Assembly (NCBI GenBank): GCA_020342235.1
Contig: CP073213.1
Span: 598,501 to 662,500 of the forward strand
Direction of reading: 5' to 3'
Length of the DNA: 64,000 nucleotides
DNA from: Saccharomycopsis phalli
Lineage: Eukaryota > Ascomycota > Saccharomycetes > Ascoideales > Saccharomycopsidaceae
In this document: positions 56,817-64,000 of the stretch, one piece after another
How the letters are laid out: every line of letters begins with the position of its first letter
Position numbering within the stretch: position 1 is the stretch's first letter
Made by a program: the position numbers and the translations under genes
Notes under the pieces: model-generated
The model's input: the letters and a program-made list of their open reading frames with translations, nothing else
Databases searched by the model: none
Told to the model about the DNA's origin: nothing

Positions 56817-56916
56817 CACGTGATGTTTCCTTACGTGTCACGTGTAACCATTTACTCGTGATATTCTTGTCACATGACAAGTCATTTTCATGTATGTGGT
56901 ATCCTTTTGTCACGTG
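56817..56916. promoter_or_regulatory. Three CACGTG boxes upstream of SAP30
   Basis: CACGTG at 56817-56822, 56839-56844 and 56911-56916 (all GTCACGTG), 46-145 bp before the SAP30 ATG on the minus strand. A related GTCACATGAC is at about 56870. Confidence 0.55.
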
Positions 56917-57904
56917 ATGAACAACTTGCATGCTACGGGTTTTATGTATTGTCGTTCCTTATATGGTCGCCTCAGTTTCCTGTACCTAGTCGCGTGACTA
57001 GTGGCATTGATTATGGCCATTTCTTGTATATGGTTCCTTTAATGTCCAGCAGCATCATACGTGATCAGATCTCAAGACTGCTGGAAGTTCTAGGTGGTTT
57101 CTAGGCAACTGTATATAAATGATGGATTCAGTATTGGTTGTATTAATATATGTATAATTGGTGTCAACATTATCCTTCTCTCGTTGTGGTTCATCATCCT
57201 CTCTTTGTTCATCCTCTTTGTTCATCCTCTTTGTTCATCCTCTTTGTTCATCCTCTCTCATTTTTGTTTGTCAAAACAATACTCTAGTCATTCCACATCT
57301 TCATTTCACGCCTAGATATACCACAACAATATCCTGGTTTCACACTACTCAAGATACCTCAGATACAAACTCCTGCAGGTCCCACTTGCTCTACCTGTGC
57401 ATATCATCTGACGTCAGATGTTGACACCATAGACCCATATGGGTGGTACATTTGGATTACGCCTGAGTAATTACAGTACAACTACCAGTAATATAGTAAT
57501 CTTCTTGGTCCGACCGTGATGTATTCTAAGATTATGAGCAGGTTTACATTTCTGCCAGGTCATTATATACCAGCTTCATAACCTAATCAAAGTGAGGTCA
57601 TTTACCAATGCACAATGCATACAATGTAATATTAAGCAAATGGTTAACACTATCCATAAACAACAATGGCGAGCCAATTTTCACTGTAAACTCAAACGGA
57701 CTTGCACAATGTCATTTAGAGGATGGTGCATGAGATTCGCAATGATAAAAATACGAGTTGTCAAGGCCACTTGCATAGATGCTCGTCTCCATTTCCAGAA
57801 CTTCACTTTAACCTTCGCATCAAACTAGTAAAAAAGTCATATAGACCAATCACACTACAAATTAACTGCCTTTGTAATTCATAATATATATCATCACACG
57901 CCAA
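56917..57904. other. 1-kb gap SAP30 / chitin synthase, no gene
   Basis: A 13-bp array TCCTCTTTGTTCA (four units, about 57200-57255) and a short palindromic CATCTGACGTCAGATG (about 57407-57422) are the only structures noticed. The rest is AT-rich unique DNA. Confidence 0.6.
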
Positions 57905-60900
57905 CTAATGTTTCCATGTCAAGATTCTTGACAAAAGATACGACATGGAGCCAATGAATCTCACTGCAGCCAAGACAGCCACCAACCACAAGATCACCGT
58001 CAAATACGTGGTGGCATTCGTCCCACCAGTTGGATCCTTGTCAGAGGCGTCTCTACTGGCTGGAGCACCACCAATGTTCAACACAAGAGCAATCAACACT
58101 CCATTAGTGACACACCAGAAAAGCACAACCATGGACCGCACAAACGCATAGTACTCGTTCTTGTCGTCGGCATTTTGCTTCTTGCGCTCTCTCTCGCGTT
58201 TAGCAATTTCGTCTGGGTCGGTTGGCTCCTCTTCGATCTCAGTACCAGGCACTTTTCCAATTAGAGAGGCCTCCTGCTCAAACAACTTGTCCACCTCCTC
58301 GGCAGTAGTTGGAATATCAAGCACAATACCTTTACCATCATCAGCCTTTTTAACAGAACCCAAGCTAGCCACCGAACCGTCGTCGCCCTTTGTTCCCCAG
58401 GAAATATCGTGGATGTTGCAGAAGGCGTAGATATTGAGGATGTTGATGTACATTGGCGAAAGAAGGAGGTACTGGATGAAGGAAGTGAACATGTGCCATG
58501 GCTGGCCGTAGAGAAACGATGCCAGGAAGTATAGGATGTAAGTTGACCCCATGGAGATGACCAAGTCTCTAAAGTTTCCGTTTTTGGCAAAGTCGACAAA
58601 CGTCGGGGAGTGTCCGCCGGACTTTGCAGTGTTGATGACGGTGCGGATACTCTTGATTGTGAGCCAGATGGCGCAAAACAACATGTAGCCCATCATGAGG
58701 GCATAGAACAAGGTGACGACCCAATAAGCCTTTCTGGCGCCCTTGGGCTTGTTGCCAAAGGCAAAAATAAACACGCTCATGGTGCAGGCAATGTAGATCC
58801 AGAGGAGAATGACGGCAAGCACTTTTCCAGGAGCAAAGTTCATGAAACCGTCATTGGCAGAGACTCCAAGGGTCAAGATGCGAAACACCAAGAAGTAGGA
58901 TCCAACGGAGAACCAGGAGATGATGATGTTGACGGTGTTGTAGACGAACTCGATCTGGAGGGCAAGCTTGCGCAAAAGCGAGTGTCTCAGGCGGTATATC
59001 TTGCCAAAGTGCACCACTGCATAAATGGCTGCAAAAAACGAGCCGTTTAGCCATCTGCGCCGCTGGGAAATGAACTCGGGCAACTCGTCTGGGACGTCTG
59101 TTGCTGCTGCTGCGCTTTTCACGTAGCGCAAGACCCAGTTTGAGTTTTTCTTGGTGACAATCTCAAAGCACAAGATCCGGTCCTCGGCCAAGTACATGTT
59201 GTTTGCAAACAAGTCGTGCTTCTCCTCGGAGTTGTGCAACGTCTCGCCCTTGAAATACGCCTCCAAAGGTCCATGGCCCGTGATCTCGTCGTTCTTGAGT
59301 GCCTCAAAACGGTATGCGGAAAACGCACCAGGCAACACGGAGATGAATCCAAACACGGACTCGGTGGGCTTGTCGAGGATGTTGGACATTTTGTACTCAA
59401 AGTTCTGGCCGGCCACAAGCAATCCCAGGAAGAAACCGTTGTACAAGAACTTGCCCTTTGGACCCAACATGGCCTTGATTTCGCCACAGGCACCTCCTAC
59501 GTTGGGGTTGCGGTGGAACTCGCGCCACAATTCGTAGATGGAACGCTTTGTCGGCTCGGTTCCCGCATCAAAGAGTACGATAATGTCTGGCAGAAGGGCC
59601 GGAGCAAGAGCCTGGAAGCACCAACGATGGGAGTTGATTTTCTTCTGGTTTTTCTCCTTCAAAGCAAACACCAACTGCACCGGGATGATGTCATCATACT
59701 CCAAGTTGACTGTATCAGTCACCGACTTGATGTTGGCAAGCGTGGTGTGCTCATACAAGTGGCACGTGACGTCCTTCTTCAACACCTTGGACTGGGCAAA
59801 ACCTTCTTGGTACACGCCCAAGTTGGCCAAAAGAGCTCTAGCCCGCGGGTTAATTTTCGTGCGGCCGTCACTGACCACGGCAACCACGACTTTTTTCCAT
59901 CCCTCGGGTCCCCAATACTCTTTGTCGCCTTTTGTGCAGAGGTACTTGAGGTTGTCGAAAATGCCCTTGAGGGTGCGGCCAAGCAAGATATCGTCCTCGT
60001 TGTACATGGTGACCACGATCATCATCTCGCAGGGCGACCGTGGGATCTTGAAGAGCTGCTGACGGAGCGTGAACTTGTCAAACAAGAACCGTTCGGGCTC
60101 AGACGTCACTGCGGTGTACTTCATGCGGACAAATTCGGCCGCCTGTCGCGACGGGTCGGTCGAGATCTTGTAGCGGGCCGCAAGCCGGTTTGGGATCGGG
60201 CAGTCGAGCGCAAGATTCCCGAGGAAGAGTGCATCGGCGTTGATCTGCTCCTCGTCGTCGTCTTCCTCTGGCTGGAGAAGTTGTTGCTCGTCAGGAGCCG
60301 TTTGATTCTGTTCAAACTGGCCCTGGATCTGGTTCTGCATGCCCTGATCGATTCCCGAGCCAATGTTCTGCGAGATGAACACGCCCTGGCTGAATGGAGC
60401 TGCGGCGCCGGTCTGGCTCTGAGCCAACGAGAGCGGGTTCATCTGATTGTCGTAGAGTGCAATTGACAGCGAGAGCGGGTTGACATTGTACGAGTCGCCT
60501 GAGATTGGCTGAAAGTCTGGGTTTTCCGGATCGCCCTGGAACAACGACGCGAGGTTGGTGTTGGACGAGTACTGATTGGCCGGGTACTGGTTGGCGTACT
60601 GGTTTAAGCCATGTGCCGGGGGGTCGTACGAGTATCCTGGCGACAAGTGGGAGTCGTTTGCCTGGATTGCGTGCTGGAGAGCAGCGTCGCTTTCTGAGAA
60701 TGGGTCTGCATGGAACGGGTTTTCGTATGAGTAGGAGCTTTCGACAGGTTGGAGATCAAAAGGGTCTGGCAATGGGCGAGCTGCCAGTTGGTCGAGCAGG
60801 GGGTGAGTCTGGTCATTTGGCAGTGGATGAGTGTGTTGATTTGGCAAAGGACGAGAGTGTTGATTTGTCAGTGGATGAGAATATTCATTTGGCAAAGGAC

Positions 60901-61327
60901 GAGTGTCTTCATTTGTCAGTGGATGAGAATACTCATTTGCTGGGTGGGAATACTCATTTTGGGAATACTCATTTGTCAACGGCATTGGTGCAACATTGCT
61001 CAATTCATACAGCTGATTATACCCCTGGCTCCCCTCCCCATGCTGCCGATGCTCATACGGAATATCCGTCCCACCAAACGTCCCCCCGGTGTGGAACGGG
61101 CCGCCTGTAGGCTGGTACGACTGCTGCGAGTGGGCGGTGTAGTGCGGGTCGAGAGGCGCATGGACGTCCTGCGGAGGAGGAGGAGGCGGAGGAGGAGGCT
61201 GGGAGTGGCCGACACGAGGATCATAGGCTTGGGAAGGCGGGTCTGACCCGGGGTTGTGGTGCAACTGCTCCGGCAATTGTGGCAATTCCGGTGCGTCGTC
61301 CAAGCTGGAATATTGTTTTTTGCTCAT
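57905..61327 (-). CDS. Chitin synthase (class I/II, GT2), 1140 aa
   Basis: Plasma-membrane enzyme polymerising GlcNAc from UDP-GlcNAc; yeast class I/II members make repair or septum chitin. The N-terminal 370 residues are disordered (Pro stretch PPPPPPPPP, NEYSHPLTNE repeats). Chitin_synth_1N: RYKISTDPSRQAAEFVRMKY. Catalytic core: MIVVTMYNEDDILLGRTLKG, VVSDGRTKINPRARALL, FDAGTEPTKRSIY, GGACGEIKAM, AEDRILCFEIV and QRRRWLNGSFFA (about 756-767). At least six C-terminal membrane segments follow. The length and N-tail are like yeast Chs1 (1131 aa), so class I is favoured. Downstream neighbour in tandem with another CHS (248 bp apart). Confidence 0.93.
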   Translation of the reverse strand: MSKKQYSSLDDAPELPQLPEQLHHNPGSDPPSQAYDPRVGHSQPPPPPPPPPQDVHAPLDPHYTAHSQQSYQPTGGPFHTGGTFGGTDIPYEHRQHGEGSQGYNQLYELSNVAPMPLTNEYSQNEYSHPANEYSHPLTNEDTRPLPNEYSHPLTNQHSRPLPNQHTHPLPNDQTHPLLDQLAARPLPDPFDLQPVESSYSYENPFHADPFSESDAALQHAIQANDSHLSPGYSYDPPAHGLNQYANQYPANQYSSNTNLASLFQGDPENPDFQPISGDSYNVNPLSLSIALYDNQMNPLSLAQSQTGAAAPFSQGVFISQNIGSGIDQGMQNQIQGQFEQNQTAPDEQQLLQPEEDDDEEQINADALFLGNLALDCPIPNRLAARYKISTDPSRQAAEFVRMKYTAVTSEPERFLFDKFTLRQQLFKIPRSPCEMMIVVTMYNEDDILLGRTLKGIFDNLKYLCTKGDKEYWGPEGWKKVVVAVVSDGRTKINPRARALLANLGVYQEGFAQSKVLKKDVTCHLYEHTTLANIKSVTDTVNLEYDDIIPVQLVFALKEKNQKKINSHRWCFQALAPALLPDIIVLFDAGTEPTKRSIYELWREFHRNPNVGGACGEIKAMLGPKGKFLYNGFFLGLLVAGQNFEYKMSNILDKPTESVFGFISVLPGAFSAYRFEALKNDEITGHGPLEAYFKGETLHNSEEKHDLFANNMYLAEDRILCFEIVTKKNSNWVLRYVKSAAAATDVPDELPEFISQRRRWLNGSFFAAIYAVVHFGKIYRLRHSLLRKLALQIEFVYNTVNIIISWFSVGSYFLVFRILTLGVSANDGFMNFAPGKVLAVILLWIYIACTMSVFIFAFGNKPKGARKAYWVVTLFYALMMGYMLFCAIWLTIKSIRTVINTAKSGGHSPTFVDFAKNGNFRDLVISMGSTYILYFLASFLYGQPWHMFTSFIQYLLLSPMYINILNIYAFCNIHDISWGTKGDDGSVASLGSVKKADDGKGIVLDIPTTAEEVDKLFEQEASLIGKVPGTEIEEEPTDPDEIAKRERERKKQNADDKNEYYAFVRSMVVLFWCVTNGVLIALVLNIGGAPASRDASDKDPTGGTNATTYLTVILWLVAVLAAVRFIGSMSYLLSRILTWKH

Positions 61328-61434
61328 GATGAAAATCGGGCCAGAGGCCAGGTATTAAATGTTGCAAAAAGGGGCTGGACCAAATCCTTGGACGCGGTTT
61401 ACGACACTGTGCAGAAACATGCATTAAGAAAAAA

Positions 61435-61575
61435 AAATATAGCCATCATCGGCCATCGCCATCAGCCACTGGTCAGTGCCATCAGCCATCGCCATCAGCC
61501 ACCACCAGCCACCGCCAATTGCCTGCATCAACAGCAATTACTCGCATCTGCATTCCCGCATCAACATTCCCGCAT
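61435..61575. repeat. CATCAGCCATCGC array between the two chitin synthases
   Basis: GCCATCGCCATCAGCCACC and CATTCCCGCATCAAC units. It ends at the stop codon of the second CHS, whose final codons (on this strand CATCAACGGCCAATGGC) resemble the units. Confidence 0.7.
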
Positions 61576-64000
61576 CAACGGCCAATGGCTCGGAGCAACA
61601 AGTACACTGCACAACCAAACGCCCGGAACGCAGCCATAAACGCAACCGCATACAACACCACCGTCAAGAAAATCTGCTGCTTCCGCGCAGTGTCACCCGT
61701 AGTCAACACAATCGCCACCACCGCCACGTTCAGAATAATCCAGGTAATCACCAACACAGATCGGAACCATGCATAGTAGTACTTGACGTCGTCGGCCTTG
61801 CTCTCCACCTCCGGCGGCGCAGGGGCAACAAGCATGCTGGCCTCCTTCCGGTAACTCAGATCAATCTCCTCGTCCGTGGTTGGAATCTCAATCTCAAAAG
61901 TACCAGCAGCACTCTGCTTCACCACTCCCAAGTCCGTCTTGACCCCGTCGTCTCCCTTGGTACCCCACGAAATATCGTGCACGTTACAAAAGGCATACAC
62001 ATTGAGAATGTTGATGTACGCCGGAGCAAGAAGAAGATACTGCGCAAACGACGTGACCATGTGCCATGGGTCAAGGAAGATGATCAGCGCAATGGTGTAG
62101 AGCGCATACGTCGCCAAGATGGAAATGGTCAAGTTCCGCACATACTCTTGGTTCAACAAGTCCACAAACGTCACCTTCTCGCCCTTTGCCTTTTCCGCGT
62201 CCATGGTTCCCACCACAGTCTTCACAGAAAGAAGAATCGTGGCTAGGAACATGTATGCCATGGTCATGGCGTAGAAGATCGCCAAAATGAGATACGACTT
62301 CCGTGCTCCCTTGGGCGAGTTACCAAACGAAAAGATAAACGTAGTCACCGTGGCAGTGGCATACATCCAAAGAAGCACAACCGCAATGACGTTTCCTGCC
62401 TGGGGGAAGTACATGGTCTTATCACCCAAAGCTTTGGTCAAGATACGGAACACAAGGAAAAACGAGCCGAGAGAGAACCACGATACCAACAAGTTAATGG
62501 CGTTGTAGGCAAACTCAATGAGCAACACCATGAGCCGGAACGGGTTGTGGCCCGAGCGGAACAACTTGTGGAAGTGGAAAATACCATACACTGCCGCGAA
62601 AAACGACCCGTTCAACCATCTTCTTCGCTGGAGAATAAACTCAGGAAGCGTGTCTGGGACATCGGTCTCGGCACACGCACTCTTGACGTACCGCAACACC
62701 CACTTGGAGTCCCGCTTGGTGACAATCTCAAAACACAAGATCCGGTCCTCGGCCAAGTACATGTTCGAGGTGAAGATCCCGGCTCCGGTATCGTGCAACG
62801 TCTCACCCTTGAAGTACGCCTCCAAAGGTCCGTGGCCCGTGATATCGTTCTGCAACGCCTCATACCGATAGGCGGAAAACGCACCAGGCAACACGGTAAT
62901 GAACCCAAACACCGACTCGGTCGGCTTGTCAAGAATGTTGGACAACTTGTACTCAAAGTTCTGTGCGGCAACAAGCGGGTTCACCAACAATTTCCCGCGA
63001 GGACCCAACATGGCCTTGATCTCACCACATGCACCTCCCACGTTCTTTCCACTGTCAAACGTCTTCCAGAGGTAGTACAACGACCGCTTGTACGGCTCGG
63101 TTCCTGCGTCAAGCAAGATCACGATGCGGGGCTGCAAGATCGGGCCAAACGCCTGGAAACACCAACGGTGCGAGTTGATTTTCTTCTGGTTCTTCTCCTT
63201 CAAGCAGAAGAGCAACTGGATTGGACAGGTATCTTCGTTGGTGAGCTTCACCACCCCGTCACGCACAGACGCAATGCCCAAGAGTGTGGTATACTCGTAC
63301 AAGTGCGCAGTCACCGGCTTGTCATTGACCATATTCTTGGCAAACCCATCCTGGTATACTCCCAAACAGGCCAAAAGTGCCCGGGCACGTGGATTGATCT
63401 TGGTCCGGCCATCACTGACAATGACCACCACGATCTTCTTCCAGCCCTCAACACCCCAGACCTTGGACTTTTGCTTGCTGCAGAGGTATTTGATGTTGTC
63501 AAACACACCCTTCAACGTCCGGGCAAGAAGCACGTCGTCCTCGTTGTACATTGTCACCACGACCATCATCTCGCACGGAGCACGAGGTGGCTTGAATAAC
63601 GGCTGACGGAGCGTGAATCGCTGGAGCGAAAAGTTGGTAGGGTCCGACGTCGCAGCAGTGTACCGCATGTAGCAGAACTCACGCTCCTCGTGCTTAACCT
63701 TGTACTGTTTCAACAAGTCATTGGACACGGGACAGTCAAACACCAAATTACCCAAGAAGTCGGCCAATCGCTTCTTGGTGCGGCCCAGCTGGTCCTGCTC
63801 ATCCTCCTTCTCTTCATCATGGATGTATCCGGTGTTGCCAGTGACCATTTGCGAGAGATGCGTGCTTCCAGTGACTTGACCCTCAAATGGGTTGTTCAAG
63901 TCGGTCTGGGACCGGGTCACCGACTGGCCGTCCTCAATAAAGGTGTTGGTCGGGTAGTAGTCACCGTTCACTGGGAGGTTGAGGAACTCTTCATCGGCAA
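61575..64000 (-). CDS. Second chitin synthase, N-terminus cut by window end (at least 807 aa)
   Basis: A paralogue of the preceding gene. Same core in order: MVVVTMYNEDDVLLARTLKG, VIVSDGRTKINPRARALLA, LDAGTEPYKRSLYYLW, GGACGEIKAM, KPTESVFGFITVLPGAFSAY, AEDRILCFEIV, QRRRWLNGSFFAAVYGIFHF, then multiple membrane helices. The acceptor-region insertion is shorter than in the neighbour (GKLLVNPLVAAQNFEY versus GKFLYNGFFLGLLVAGQNFE). The frame is open to base 64000 with no ATG upstream of residue 1 of the visible part, so the gene continues beyond the window. Class I or II cannot be decided without the N-terminus. Confidence 0.93.
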   Translation of the reverse strand, partial: ADEEFLNLPVNGDYYPTNTFIEDGQSVTRSQTDLNNPFEGQVTGSTHLSQMVTGNTGYIHDEEKEDEQDQLGRTKKRLADFLGNLVFDCPVSNDLLKQYKVKHEEREFCYMRYTAATSDPTNFSLQRFTLRQPLFKPPRAPCEMMVVVTMYNEDDVLLARTLKGVFDNIKYLCSKQKSKVWGVEGWKKIVVVIVSDGRTKINPRARALLACLGVYQDGFAKNMVNDKPVTAHLYEYTTLLGIASVRDGVVKLTNEDTCPIQLLFCLKEKNQKKINSHRWCFQAFGPILQPRIVILLDAGTEPYKRSLYYLWKTFDSGKNVGGACGEIKAMLGPRGKLLVNPLVAAQNFEYKLSNILDKPTESVFGFITVLPGAFSAYRYEALQNDITGHGPLEAYFKGETLHDTGAGIFTSNMYLAEDRILCFEIVTKRDSKWVLRYVKSACAETDVPDTLPEFILQRRRWLNGSFFAAVYGIFHFHKLFRSGHNPFRLMVLLIEFAYNAINLLVSWFSLGSFFLVFRILTKALGDKTMYFPQAGNVIAVVLLWMYATATVTTFIFSFGNSPKGARKSYLILAIFYAMTMAYMFLATILLSVKTVVGTMDAEKAKGEKVTFVDLLNQEYVRNLTISILATYALYTIALIIFLDPWHMVTSFAQYLLLAPAYINILNVYAFCNVHDISWGTKGDDGVKTDLGVVKQSAAGTFEIEIPTTDEEIDLSYRKEASMLVAPAPPEVESKADDVKYYYAWFRSVLVITWIILNVAVVAIVLTTGDTARKQQIFLTVVLYAVAFMAAFRAFGCAVYLLLRAIGR

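Overview
This is a budding-yeast (Saccharomycotina) nuclear chromosome window. It holds about 26 closely spaced, mostly intronless genes whose products match single-copy yeast proteins (AIM21, MAP1, GLE2, histone H2A/H2B, MOB1, LSM4, CUE1, HEM15, YCS4, SNG1, RRP8, SWD1, YOS9, BEM2, OXA1, VPS9, UBP3, SAP30, chitin synthases). Leucine is written mostly with TTG, CTC and CTT. CTG is rare, and in at least three proteins it falls where the Saccharomyces homologue has Thr or a similar polar residue. A CUG-Ser clade yeast is therefore likely but not proven. No prokaryotic features, rRNA, tRNA or CRISPR were seen.

Layout. 1-2.5 kb: the 3' part of an unrecognised gene, convergent with the actin-patch adaptor AIM21. 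2.6-6.7 kb: methionine aminopeptidase MAP1, a repeat-rich gap, then a LisH (FLO8/SSDP-type) regulator. 6.7-16.3 kb: a CLC chloride transporter and the mRNA-export factor GLE2, separated by three large gene-poor gaps with dispersed and tandem repeats. 16.3-17.4 kb: the divergent H2B-H2A pair. 17.5-25.8 kb: MOB1, a YBR137W-like protein, an orphan, LSM4, CUE1, HEM15. 27-37.6 kb: condensin YCS4, SNG1-like, RRP8, a glycine-zipper protein, SWD1. 37.7-52.6 kb: YOS9, BEM2, OXA1, a mitochondrial-looking protein, VPS9. 53-64 kb: an aminotransferase, UBP3, SAP30 and two tandem chitin synthases, the second cut by the window end. There is no metabolic cluster. Themes that recur are chromatin and mitosis (H2A, H2B, SWD1, SAP30, YCS4, MOB1), ER quality control (CUE1, YOS9), and polarity and wall growth (BEM2, AIM21, MOB1, two CHS).

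Three genes contain small introns that a plain ORF reading misses. MOB1 has a 20-nt first exon, LSM4 has a first exon consisting only of ATG followed by a 42-nt intron, and SAP30 has a 58-nt intron before a 32-nt last exon. In all three, a CTAAC branch motif ends only 5-7 nt before the exon junction.

The most unusual feature is the noncoding DNA. Almost every gap is filled by a different tandem array. At least six arrays begin inside, or copy, the last codons and stop of the neighbouring gene. A dispersed, ORF-less repeat family (R1/R2) with a conserved CCGTC...GACGG hairpin followed by TATAAAT occurs at least eight times. At one copy, the TATA-bearing tail has been amplified about 12 times just upstream of YCS4. 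A second short dispersed family (R3) is present three times.
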